From contig OZ251227.1 in NCBI GenBank assembly GCA_965240325.2, positions 3,286,001 to 3,350,000 on the forward strand: DNA of 64,000 bases, in the 5' to 3' direction. Positions 20,135 to 29,803 of the stretch are shown piece by piece. The position numbers and the translations under genes are program-made. Position 1 is the stretch's first letter, and each line of letters opens with the position of its first letter. A model generated the notes under the pieces. It was given only the letters and a program-made list of their open reading frames with translations, was not told the origin of the DNA and did no database searches. The DNA comes from Rebecca billardiae RCC1528. Taxonomy: Eukaryota; Haptophyta.

Positions 20135-20730
20135 TCAGTCATTCGGCAGCTTGGTCAGACCGCCGACCTCCCAGTGCATCTCGACATAACGGTCCATGCC
20201 CTCGAGCGTCTCGTCGTCGCACATCATCATACCGTCATGCACTTCCGCATCGGCGCCGGTCGGCCCCTCGCGGTCGTCGGTGCCTCCCTCGGCCAGGTAC
20301 TCGTCGTCGGCCTCGTCCCCGGGGTCACACTCGAGCTTGCGCAGCACGCTCGTCCACGCGTTCGTGTTGCCGAGCAGAACGCGCCAGGCCTCGAGCGCGA
20401 ACCGCACGCCCGCCCGCCCACCATGGTAGTTGTAGACATGCCGACCAACGCTGTCCACTGTCTCGTCAAAGTCACTGTCTCGTCAAAGTCCTTGCGGCCC
20501 AGCCGAGCGTACATGCCACCGATCTGCTCGTGCACCTGCTCCGAATAGTGAGGTGCGATCGGCGGGATCGGTCCGCCAAAAGCGGGGAGGGCGGCGACCT
20601 TGTCGTCGCGCCGTTTGAGGATGTCGTGCGCCTCCTTGAAGGTCGGGAAGCGCTGGAGCTTGACCCTTGACCTCAGCGACGACCTGTCCAAGCCGTCACC
20701 ACCCTCGAAGCCGGCGTCGTCCTCAGACAT
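20135..20730 (-). pseudogene. Unknown small gene broken by a 17-bp tandem duplication
   Basis: The reverse strand from ATG 20730 reads MSEDDAGFEGGDGLD, then FPTFKEAHDILKRRDDK, IPPIAPHYSEQVHEQIGGMY and GRKDFDETV. At 20456-20489 the 17-bp unit CACTGTCTCGTCAAAGT occurs twice in tandem, shifting the frame. After the duplication another frame continues with DSVGRHVYNYHGGRAGVRF, ALEAWRVLLGNTNAW, acidic DPGDEADDEYLAEGG, and ends LPND at 20135. The span is 596 nt; subtracting 17 leaves 193 whole codons, so without the second copy the frame would be continuous (192 residues). I do not recognise the family. Read as it stands, the product runs out of frame until a stop at 20227. A short retained intron is unlikely because the duplication lacks splice signals. 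It is divergent from the first Sel1-MYND gene. Confidence 0.7.
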
Positions 20731-20896
20731 GTCGGACGTACAGTACTCACTCTCCGGCTCGGCGACGCGCGCGCGACCGCGCGTGCGCAGTGCGCACTGC
20801 GCACTGAGGAGCAAACGGGCCGCCCGCCGAAACAGGCGCGGGCAACTCCCCAACGACCTCAAACGCGCGAACGGCAGGCAGCAGCACCTCGCGCAG
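20731..20896. promoter_or_regulatory. Shared spacer between divergent genes at 20.7-20.9 kb
   Basis: There are 166 bp between the ATG of the broken gene and that of Sel1-MYND copy 1. GTGCGCAGTGCGCACTGCGCACTG at about 20784-20807 contains overlapping palindromic TGCGCA units. The promoter role is inferred from spacing. Confidence 0.45.
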
Positions 20897-22447
20897 ATGG
20901 CAGAGGAGAGCGCAGCGGTCAAGCTCCTTCGGCGCCGATCCTCCAAAGGCGACGCGCGCGCCGCGCTCCTCCTGGCCAAGCGCCTTGAGACCGGAGACGG
21001 CGCTGCGCCGGACGGTAACGAGGCGTTTCGGCTGTACCGCCTCGCCGCCGAGCGCGGGCTGGCGGATGCGCAGGCGCGGCTCGGCCAGCTGTACCAGGAC
21101 GGCTGTCTCGGCCTGACGCAGGACCACTCGGAGGCCGTGCGCTGGTTCCGGATGGCCGCCGAGCAGGGCTTCGCCGACGCGCAGCTCGAGATGGGCGTGT
21201 GCTGCGACCGCGGCGAGGGCGTGCCGCAGGACATGGACGAGGCGCTGCGCTGGTACCGGCTGGCGGCCGTGCAGGGCAGCGCGGGCGCGCAGTACAACCT
21301 GGGCGTTTGCTACGAGCGCGGCGAGTGCGTGCCGCAGGATCTGCCCGAGGCCGCGCGATGGTTCCGCCGCGCGGCCGAGCAGGGCTGGGCGGACGCGCAG
21401 TACAACCTGGGCGTGCTCGCTGAGGCCGAGGACGCGGCGGCGGCGGCGCGTTGGTACCGGCAGGCGGCCGATCAGGGCCACGCGCCCGCGCAGTACAACC
21501 TCGGCGTGTGCCACGCGCAGGGCAACGGCGTGCCGCAGGACCTGCCCGGCGCGGTGCGCTGCTTCCGCCGAGCGGCCGAGCAGGGCCGCGCGGACGCGCA
21601 GTTCAACCTCGGCCTCTGCCTCACCCAAGGCGAGGGCGTCGAGCCGGACGCGGCGGAGGCGGCGCGGTGGTACCGACGGGCGGCGGAGCAGGGCCACGTG
21701 GACGCGCAGTTCCTCCTGGGTATGCGCTACGAGGAGGGAGACGGCGTGCCGCAGGACGCGGCGGAGGCAGCGCGCTGGTACCGGCAGGCAGCCGAGCACG
21801 GCCATTCAGATGCGCAGTTCAGCTTGGGCGTGCTGCATGACCGCGGCGAGGGCGTGGCGCAGGACCGCGCGGAGGCGGCGCGGTGGTTCGAGCTCGCGGC
21901 GGAGCAGGGTGACCAGAACGCGCAGTACAACCTCGGCGCGCTGTACGCGCACGGCGAGAGCGTGCCGCGCGACGCGGCCGCGGCGGCGCGCTGGCTGCGG
22001 CTCGCGGCCGAGCAGGGCCACGCTGATGCGCAGCTTCAGCTGGCTGAGTGCTTCGAGGGCGGTGAGGGCGCGGCGGCGCTCGCGGTAGCCCATCGGCCGG
22101 TGGATCAAAGCGGCACGTCGCTCGGCTACCACAAGCTCGGGCTGCGGCTCTTGTCGGGCGCGGGCGTTGAGCGCGACGTCGAGGAGGGCGCGCGGCTGCT
22201 GCACCACGCGCACGCGCTCGACGACACGCTTGACCCGAGCCAGGCGCTCGCGCGGTTCGCCGGCGACGCGGAGGTGGTCTCCAAGTGCTGCATGGTGTGC
22301 GCGCAGACTGGGCGCGGCCTCAGGAAGTGCGACCGGTGCCACGTGGCGGTGTTCTGCTCGCAGAACCACCTGCGCCAAGCGTGGAAGGCGCACCGGCTGC
22401 ACTGCCACGACTGGTGCACAGAGACGCGGGAGTGGCGGCGTCTGTGA
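20897..22447 (+). CDS. Sel1-repeat protein with C-terminal MYND zinc finger, copy 1
   Basis: The ATG at 20897 (MAEESAAVKLLRRRSS) gives 516 residues; the longer frame has no support upstream. About ten to eleven Sel1-like repeats of 36 residues fill residues 15-415 with the pattern 'A..WYR.AAEQG.A.AQ.NLG..Y..G.GVPQD'. These are TPR-related solenoids that scaffold protein complexes. Near the end, CCMVCAQTGRGLRKCDRC, VFCSQNHLRQAWKAHRLHC is a MYND-type Zn finger with the C-x2-C / C-x2-C / C / H-x3-C spacing. MYND fingers bind proline-rich peptides. The combination is abundant as lineage-expanded families in haptophytes and other algae (general knowledge, not checked). It is the most diverged of the three intact copies. 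No catalytic domain is present. Confidence 0.9.
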   Translation: MAEESAAVKLLRRRSSKGDARAALLLAKRLETGDGAAPDGNEAFRLYRLAAERGLADAQARLGQLYQDGCLGLTQDHSEAVRWFRMAAEQGFADAQLEMGVCCDRGEGVPQDMDEALRWYRLAAVQGSAGAQYNLGVCYERGECVPQDLPEAARWFRRAAEQGWADAQYNLGVLAEAEDAAAAARWYRQAADQGHAPAQYNLGVCHAQGNGVPQDLPGAVRCFRRAAEQGRADAQFNLGLCLTQGEGVEPDAAEAARWYRRAAEQGHVDAQFLLGMRYEEGDGVPQDAAEAARWYRQAAEHGHSDAQFSLGVLHDRGEGVAQDRAEAARWFELAAEQGDQNAQYNLGALYAHGESVPRDAAAAARWLRLAAEQGHADAQLQLAECFEGGEGAAALAVAHRPVDQSGTSLGYHKLGLRLLSGAGVERDVEEGARLLHHAHALDDTLDPSQALARFAGDAEVVSKCCMVCAQTGRGLRKCDRCHVAVFCSQNHLRQAWKAHRLHCHDWCTETREWRRL

Positions 22448-23252
22448 CGCCCACCGCCGCCGGCCCAGCCGCCGGGTCGTAGTGACATCGGCACACTCGG
22501 CACAGCCTGCTCTACTGCTGCTGTGACTCCATCTGAATTGAACTCCAAAGCCGTCGCTAGCAGTTCATCACTCGTCATAGTGACTCATACGCACTCCGAA
22601 TTCCGAGTCACCGACAGAACGTGGGTCCTCGAGACGGGCGACACGAATTGGAAACGCCGCGGCCGTTGCAGCACAGTTCTATTTTTAATACGCGCGAGCC
22701 CGCGCGTTTATTCAGCGCGCGAAGGTATTAGGTACCGCTAATAAGCCCGCGCTCCCGTGTGGGTAGGATGATGAGTATTGGATACCATTGCCGTGGACGA
22801 AACTTAATGGTGACAACAACAAAGGACACTGGAAGGACAGCCCCTTTCTCGCTCCAGCCATTCATTATGTCTCGCCCAATATTAACGACTGATTTTTTAC
22901 CAGCGAAGCGCTAGAATGCATCAAATACTGTCATCAAATGACTGCTGAAATGAGCGCTCAAGCCCAATGAAAATTAACTGCCCCGACTTTAGGTCGGTAC
23001 CGCGAAATCGCGAATATTGGGTTTCGTTGCGTCCGTGAAAGTGGTGGTATCATAAAAACTAAACCCACAACTCCGCAAGCCCGGACCGCAATTAATGAAT
23101 CAGGCCGAACCTGGTGCGACGTGTGCGAACAGGTACTTTGCGCCCGGGGAGGGTCATCAACGCCCATCAACCAACCCCCCGCCCGCGCGGCCGCGTTACC
23201 CGGGAGGCGTTTGCTCAACTCCCCGCCGCCACGCACAGAAGCACTCCGCACC
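22448..23252. other. Intergenic between Sel1-MYND copies 1 and 2
   Basis: No gene. It has lower GC than its neighbours. 22501-22780 and 22800-23252 recur, with edits, at about 28,855-29,180 and 29,280-29,803, so this spacer is part of the segmental duplication. The promoter of copy 2 lies here. Confidence 0.6.
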
Positions 23253-24833
23253 ATGGCCGACGACACCGCCGCGGCCCAGCTCCTTCGGGACCGGGCCATC
23301 GAGGGGGACACGCGCGCCGCGCTCCTCCTCGCCAAGCGCCTCGAGTCCGGTGACGGCGTGCCGCAGGACGACGACGAGGCGGCCTTCATGCACCGCCTCG
23401 CCGCCGACGGCGGCCTGCCGGACGCGCAGCTGCGGCTGGGCCAGATGTACCAGGACGGGGCGCTCGGCCTGGCGCAGGACTTCAAGGAGGGCGTGCGCTG
23501 GATCAAGATGGCCGCGGACCAGGGCTTCGCCGACGCGCAGCTCGAGATGGGCGTGTGCTGCGACCGCGGCGAGGGCGTGCCGCAGGACATGGACGAGGCG
23601 CTGCGCTGGTACCGGCTGGCGGCCGAGCAGGGCAGCGCGGGCGCGCAGTGCAACCTGGGCTTGTGCTACGGGCGCGGCGAGGGCGTGAGGCGCGACCTGA
23701 CCCAGGCGACGCACTGGTTTGGCCGCGCGGCCGAGCAGGGCTGGGCGGACGCGCAGTACAACCTGGGCGTGCTCGCCGAGGCCGAGGACGCGGCGGAGGC
23801 GGCGCGGTGGTACCGGCAGGCGGCGGAGCAGGGCCACGTGTCGTCGCAGTACAACCTCGCCGTGCTCCACGCGCAGGGCACGGGAGTGCCGCAGGACCTG
23901 CCCGAGGCGGTGCGCTACTTCCGGCTTGCGGCCGAGCAGGGCCGCGCGGGCGCGCAGTACATTCTCGCCAAGTGCTGCACGCAGGGCGAGGGCACGGCGA
24001 AGGACGCGGCCGAGGCGGCGAAGTGGTACCGGCTCGCGGCGGAGCAGGGGTACGCGGCCGCCGAGTTCCACCTCGGCGAGTGCTACGAGAGTGGCGAGGG
24101 CCTCGCGAAGGACGCCGCTGAGGCCGCGAGCTGGTACCGCCGAGCGGGCAATCAGGGCCACCCGAGTGCGCAGTTCAACCTCGGCTTGCTCTACGACCGG
24201 GGCGAGGGCGTGGCGCAGGACCGTGCGGAGGCGGCGCACTGGTTCCGGCGGGCGGCGGAGCTCGGCCGGCAGAACGCGCAGTACAACCTCGGCGTGTACC
24301 TCACCCACGGCTACGGCGGCGAGAAGGACGGCGCCGCGGCGGCGCGCTGGTTCCGGCGCGCCGCGCACCAGGGCCACGCGGACGCCCAGGTCGTGCTGGC
24401 GGACTGCGCGGACGACGGCGGCAAGGTGCCGGCGAACTGGCCGGAGGCGGCGCTCACCGTGTCCCAGCGCGGCGCGGACGACAGTGGCAGCCCGCTCGGC
24501 TACTTCAAGCTCGGCATGGCGCTCGTCGCCGGCGCGGGCGTCAAGCGCAACGTGGAGGCAGGCGTGCGGCTGCTGCACCACGCGCACGCGCTCGACGGCA
24601 CGCTTGACCCGAGCCAGGCGCTCGCGCGGTTCGCCGGTGACGCGGAGGTGGTGTCCAAGTGCTGCATGGTGTGTGCGCAGACCGGGGACGCGCTGCGGAG
24701 GTGCGAGCAGTGCAAGGTCGCCGCCTTTTGCTCCGACGAGCACCTCCGCCACCCTGCCCTGATGGCGCACAAGCTGCACTGCGCCGACCTGAGCTCGGAC
24801 CGGCCCGCGGCGCCCATGATGGCCGGCTCCTAA
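23253..24833 (+). CDS. Sel1-repeat protein with C-terminal MYND zinc finger, copy 2
   Basis: The ATG at 23253 (MADDTAAAQLLRDRAIEGD) gives 526 residues. Sel1-like repeats run from about residue 15 to 425 (for example DAQLEMGVCCDRGEGVPQDM, WADAQYNLGVLAEAEDAAEA). The MYND finger CCMVCAQTGDALRRCEQC, AFCSDEHLRHPALMAHKLHC is near the C-terminus. It is almost identical to copy 3 at 29804 except for scattered substitutions and a tract near residues 430-470, where copy 3 instead resembles copy 1. The long shared stretch with copy 1 at the 'EMGVCCDRGEGVPQDMDEA' repeat suggests conversion among copies. It is expected to be an adaptor or scaffold; the partner is unknown. Confidence 0.9.
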   Translation: MADDTAAAQLLRDRAIEGDTRAALLLAKRLESGDGVPQDDDEAAFMHRLAADGGLPDAQLRLGQMYQDGALGLAQDFKEGVRWIKMAADQGFADAQLEMGVCCDRGEGVPQDMDEALRWYRLAAEQGSAGAQCNLGLCYGRGEGVRRDLTQATHWFGRAAEQGWADAQYNLGVLAEAEDAAEAARWYRQAAEQGHVSSQYNLAVLHAQGTGVPQDLPEAVRYFRLAAEQGRAGAQYILAKCCTQGEGTAKDAAEAAKWYRLAAEQGYAAAEFHLGECYESGEGLAKDAAEAASWYRRAGNQGHPSAQFNLGLLYDRGEGVAQDRAEAAHWFRRAAELGRQNAQYNLGVYLTHGYGGEKDGAAAARWFRRAAHQGHADAQVVLADCADDGGKVPANWPEAALTVSQRGADDSGSPLGYFKLGMALVAGAGVKRNVEAGVRLLHHAHALDGTLDPSQALARFAGDAEVVSKCCMVCAQTGDALRRCEQCKVAAFCSDEHLRHPALMAHKLHCADLSSDRPAAPMMAGS

Positions 24834-27800
24834 CTCACTCCGTGCACGACGGCCGCCCGGCGCGCGCGCGGCCGGCCGCTGGCTGCGCGCGCTGTGCCGC
24901 ACCTTCACCGTGTCCGCGTGCCGCGTGCGCGACGGACATCTCGGACTCGGAGCGCCCCGCGCGGCGGTCGGTGATTCGAAGCGCTGCCTTTATGATTCTT
25001 CAAATATCAGTCAATCACGACTCGTCTCCCGTCGGCCGCGACTCAATTGTCTCAAACCCAGAGCTGTGTGCGGCTCCTATTTTTAGTAGTCGAACAGTAC
25101 TCAGTAGAGGGCCGCCGCCGTCCAGCGCCGGCGGGAACTTCATTAACTGCGTATACTCCATTACCGTATAGCTTATTAGTTATAGTAACTTAGTATTAGT
25201 CGGATCGATCGATCATCCGTCGGCGCTGTTTGTATATATTTGGCCGCGCTGCGGCCGCTGCGCGCGGGACCAGGCGAGTTTATGGCCCGCGGTGCAGGGC
25301 GGAGCGCGCAGCGTGGAGCCCGCACCAGCGGGCCCGAACAACGTTTCAAAAAGATCTTTGATCAAGAAAAAAGGGACGGGGGACGATTTTCATGGCTGGA
25401 GGAGACCGAGTTTCGATTTTGAGACGACTCCCTTACAGGTGCATTAGCGTCGAAAAAGGTCGCGCCCACGGCAAGTTCATAGTAAAGCGTGGAGTGACGC
25501 CCGTCCAAAAAACTTCACGCCCTTTAGGATCCCTAACGTAACGAACCGTTACAAGCGATTTTTCCGGCCAATGAGATTGCAGCAAGGTCCAAGGAGCGAT
25601 GACGTATCTAGATACAGATTGCCGCGAACCGATGTGACCATGTACGTCCCTTGAATCAGTTGAATCATAACTATTCAATCGCGCCGTGTCTGTATCAGGA
25701 GCCGACCGGAGGCAAGGGTCAGTAGCCGATGGGCCAACCTCGGCGAATCTCAATACTATCTGACGCGAACGGACTTGGTTGGGCGCGCGCGTGGCCCCGG
25801 GCGGCGGCCCACCAGAGGCGGCCCGCTGTTTGGAGGCGAGCCACGGGCACGAGGCTCACGAGCGACCGGGTGAGGACGGCGATGGGCAGGTGCGCGCGGC
25901 GAATGGCGCCTGGAGCGCGCGGCTGCGGCGGGTCCCGACTGCCGTCGACATCGCGTTCGTCGTGCCCCCGCTCACTCCGCGCGCCCCCGCCGCCCCTGCC
26001 GCCCTGTCGATGCGGCCTTGCGCGGCCCCGGCGCCGTCCGCGAGCCGGCGCCGCAGCCGCCGCCCTGTGTTCGGGCTCTCGCAAGCTCGGGGGCAGCGGC
26101 GCCTGATGCCGGACTGATCGATCTCTGAGCCTTCGACTTCACCACGCGCCGCCCTTGCCATGCCTTTCCGGGGTCTCCCAGAACTCTTCTTGATTGAGAG
26201 AGAGCAGGCGCGCCGACGATCCGAGTCCATCGTCGGTCGACTCTGAGCGAGGGCTACGCCTCGGAACTGAACGGTACTCTACGAGGAGGACGAGCTGCGC
26301 GGGCGACGGTGGTGCGTGACGTCCCCAGAGCTGGCCGTGCCTCTGCAACGCGTGCCGAGCCTGATCGAGGTGTGTCAGCTGCCCGTGCACGCGCGGCGAG
26401 TGCGCGAACCGGATCACCGGTGCCCTCGCACCTCGGCACCGTGCTCCCTCGGGCTGTCAGCTCCGCGTGGCCTGGCGTGCACGTAGAGTTGCGCTCATGC
26501 GTCGATCACGCCTCGCGCCCGCCTGTCGGCCGTCGCGCAGGCGCTGGCGGTCGAACCCTACTCGGACCCTACTCCTCCAGCCCTACTCCCGGGCGCTGCC
26601 GGCGCGGGGGGTGTGACCCCGGGGACAGCGGTCAGCAGCAGCGGCCCGAACGAATCCGCGGCCCCGCACCGTGCTCCCTGGCTGTCAGCTCCGCGTGGCC
26701 TGGTGTGCACGTGGAGTCGCGCTCATGCGTCGATCACGCCTCGTCGCATCCGCCCGCGGTACACAATCGGCGCCGCGCCGGCGGCTGCAATGGGCCCGCC
26801 CGGCGCGGCGGGCGGCGGCGCGCCGCTGATGGAGTCTAGTTGTACGGGCATATGCAACTGGTCTGTCAATAGACGACTGCGACGGAGGGTGCACCGCCAC
26901 CGCGGGCCCTGAACTACGTTCGTTCTACGGAAAAAGGACCGCGGAACGCGGTCATATTATATATATGTGGGGTTATTGGTACAATAACTGATTGTCTAAG
27001 AGGACGACAAGAACGCCGGGCGCCAGCGCCGCTCATCAGCCACATCGCCCTCTACCAGACCATCGCCTCAAAGCGCTGCTCCCGGACAAACAGTCTGTCC
27101 GGGTTTGTCGCCGCGGAGATCTGCTGTTTCCGGCGCCCCCTGGCTGCTTCGCCAGGCGCGGGCGCGCGAGATGGCTGCAGCCGGGCTCGTGGCCCTGCGT
27201 CGCCGGCGGCGGCGGCTCGCACGCGGGTGGCGCGTCGCGTGCACCGACCAACATCTTTCGGCAACTCACGCACCGCGTCTCGTCGACGGCGAGCGGCATG
27301 CCCACCGCATCTGCTGCCGCTCGCCAAGGCATGAGGACACGTAAATCCCACTGAGTAGGAACACACGCAGCCGCCTCGGCATCGACATGCCAGGCGGCGT
27401 GCCCACCTTCGGCCAGCAGTTGGCGTCGGCGTTCACGAGGACGGCTAGACATATATATATCGTGACTGGATATTATATGTATATATATATCGTGACTGGC
27501 GCGCGACCCGTGGACGGAACTTCCGACTCCGAGCGAGATCGAAGCCATGCGCTTCGTCAAGGCTACGCGCGCCGCGCGGCCGCCTAGCGGCCGACCGACG
27601 CGCGGTCCGCACAAGCGACTGACACTCGCCGCGGCACGGGCCGGAGCGAGTCTTCAGTCTTCCGCAAGAAGGACGACGCGGCTGAGCTCAAGCCTGCTGA
27701 GGGGTGGCGCGCCGCCGCCGCTGCCGCCGCTCGCGGCCGCCGGCCGTGTCCGCCGGCGGTGCCCTAGGCTGTGCGGGCGGTGCCGACTGCGGCGGCAGCG

Positions 27801-27834
27801 GCGGCGGCGGCGGCGGCGGCGGCGGCTTGGGTAG
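24834..27834. other. Gene-poor interval with short duplications
   Basis: No convincing gene in about 3 kb. 25,320-25,760 is a patch of clearly lower GC; a 106-codon reverse frame there (25753-25433) matches nothing I know. An 80-bp unit is repeated at 26436 and 26666. At 27,450-27,500 a TATATATATATCGTGACTGG motif occurs twice. Short AT tracts lie at about 26,957-26,966. Other long frames are GC-driven and look non-coding. Confidence 0.5.
26436..26743. repeat. Direct repeat of about 80 bp, two copies
   Basis: 26436-26515 and 26666-26743 share GTCAGCTCCGCGTGGCCTGG and GCTCATGCGTCGATCACGCC with a few substitutions and one small indel. The start-to-start distance is 230 bp. Confidence 0.85.
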
Positions 27835-28437
27835 TTGGCTGCTGGCGGCGCGGCCACCGCTGGCGCCGCCATGGGCGGCACCGGCGGCCCTCTCGGGCCG
27901 GCAAACAGCGCGTGGTACCTGTGCGGCGGCCTGACCTCGGCGGCCGACGGCGTTGCCGCCGGCCCCGGCTTGGCGCGTCCAAGCTCTCCGCCGCCGCGCG
28001 CCGCGCCGCGGGGCTGCTGTATGGCCAGTGGCAGACGGAGCCGCTGCGCGTCTCGAGCGCGACCGGCTGCGCGGTGCCTCGCAACCGGTACGGCGTGGTG
28101 GACGTGCTCACGCCTGCGCACCTACCAGAGGTGAGACCGTGAGAGGGCACTGTGCACGTGCACCTGCCGCGCGCTGCGGCGGGTCGCGACTCGCGAGGGC
28201 GCTCTTCATCGACTACGCACCCGCCAAGGTGATGTTCGAGTGGCACGGCGGCAACGCGAACCCTCGGTTCGGTGGGGTGGCGGTGTGCGCCGAGCACGCC
28301 GAGACGGTGGCTGACGCGCACGCGGCGCGGACGCAAGCGATGCTCCAGGCGGGAAGCGCGTCAATCAAGGTGGAGCAGGAGGCGGAGCACCGCGCAGCAC
28401 TCTGCACTGGCGTGCGCTGGCTCCGCGCGCTGTCGAT
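27835..28437 (+). pseudogene. Possible relic of an unknown gene
   Basis: Protein-like segments lie in different frames on the + strand: NSAWYLCGGLTSAADGVAAG, then after a frame change KLSAAARRAAGLLYGQW and RNRYGVVDVLTPAHLPE, followed by a GTGAGA donor-like site at 28131. A further segment, FIDYAPAKVMFEWHGGNA to FGGVAVCAEHAETVADAH, lies in 28200-28320. It may be a two-exon gene with a frame error, joined directly to a Sel1-MYND fragment. I do not recognise the family, and the coding status is uncertain. Confidence 0.3.
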
Positions 28438-28439
28438 TC

Positions 28440-28760
28440 ACCATAAGCTCGGGGTGCGATGCGGCTCTTGTCGGGCGCGGGCGTCGAGCGCGACGTCGGG
28501 CAGGGCGCGTGGCCGCTGCACCACGCGCACGCGCTCGACCGCACCGGCTCGACCCGAGCCAGGCGCTCGCGCGGTTCGCCGGCGACGCGGATTGGTGCGG
28601 TCCGTCCGCCAAGTGCTGCATGGTGTGCGCGCAGACTGGGCGCGGCCTCAAGACGTGCGACCGGTGCCACGTGGTGGTGTTCTGCTCGCAGAACCACCTG
28701 CGCCAAGCGTGGAAGGCGCACGGGCTGCACCGTGCCACGACTGCGGTGCACAGAGAGGTC
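28440..28760 (+). pseudogene. Truncated, frameshifted 3' fragment of a Sel1-MYND gene
   Basis: Homology to copy 1 begins abruptly at ATAAGCTCGGGG (copy 1 about 22130) and continues through LLSGAGVERDV, HHAHALD, a changed frame with DPSQALARFAGDA, a small insertion, and the MYND region CCMVCAQTGRGLKTCDRC, VVFCSQNHLRQAWKAHGLH. At least two frameshifts separate these pieces, and the Sel1 repeats are missing. It is the truncated left end of duplicated unit B. Confidence 0.85.
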
Positions 28761-29803
28761 GCGTCGGCGTCGACGCCCACCGCCGCCGGCGGCCCACTCG
28801 GGCCACTGCCGCCGGGTCGTAGTGACATCGGCACCGACTCGGCACAGCCTACTCTACTGCTGCTGTGACTCCATCTGAATTGAACTCCAAAGCCGTCGCT
28901 AGCAGTTCATCACTCGTCATAGTGACTCATACGCACTCCGAATCCGAGTCACCGACAGAACGATGTGGGTTGTCTGCCGGCGGCGGCACGCCGGTACTTC
29001 GTCGGTCCTCCGGCGGCGCGACGCACCTGATACGAATTGGAAACGCCGCGGCCGTTGCAGCACAGTATTCTATTTTTAATACGCGCGAACTGCCCGCGCG
29101 TTTATTCAGCGGCGTGCTTGAGTATTAGGTACCGCTAATAAGCCCGCGCTCCCGTGTGGGTAGGATGATGAGTTTTCGATACCCGGTTGGCGTGGACTAC
29201 AGTTTACTATGATTTAACGTACACACTTGGTTAAGGCGTGATTAACGCCATCCAACACTGCACAAAGACACCACCACCAAAACAGTAAACTGAATGGTGA
29301 CGCAACAACAAAGGACACTGGAAGGACAGCCCCTTTCTCGCTCCAGCCATTCATTACAGTTTACTAAGAATAATTAAGAGACACACACTCAGGCAGGCGA
29401 GATTACAGTTTACTAAGAATAAGAGACGCACACAGCTCAGGCAGGCGAGATTATGTCTCGCCCAATAAGAACTGATTTTTCATCAGCGAGGTGGTAGAGT
29501 GCATCAAATACTAACAAATGAGCCCTGGAATATGCGCCTCCTGGGTCGGTATAGAATTGGGTTTCGTTGCGTCCGTCGTCGGGAAGTGGTGGTAACTAAA
29601 CCCACATATCCACGAGCCCGGACCGCAATTAATCAATCAGGCCGAACCTGGTGCAACGTGTGCGAACAGGTACTTTGCGCCCGGGGAGGGTCATCGGAGG
29701 GTCATCAACGCCTCCCATCAACCAACCCCCCGCCCGCGCGGCCGCGTTACCCGGGAGGCGTTTGCTCAACTCCCCGCCGCCACGCACAGAAGCACTCCGC
29801 ACC
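28761..29803. other. Intergenic before Sel1-MYND copy 3, with a 49-bp tandem duplication
   Basis: No gene. It aligns with the 22448-23252 spacer but carries extra DNA. A 49-bp unit starting ATTACAGTTTACTAAGAATA is tandemly duplicated at 29353-29401 and 29402-29450 and is absent from the other spacer. Near 29,680-29,706 the 11-bp GGGTCATCGGA-type segment is also doubled relative to unit A. Confidence 0.6.

Larger units (their letters stand above)
22130..24960 (+). repeat. Segmental duplication, unit A
   Basis: The interval from the 3' part of Sel1-MYND copy 1 through copy 2 and its downstream flank is repeated, with insertions, at 28440-31500. Both coding and non-coding parts match, and the order is the same. 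Edges are approximate. Confidence 0.8.

Noticed and set aside
23196-24908. 570-codon reverse frame opposite Sel1-MYND copy 2
   Set aside because: It is a mirror of the repeat gene, and the same shadow appears opposite copy 3; codon bias explains it.
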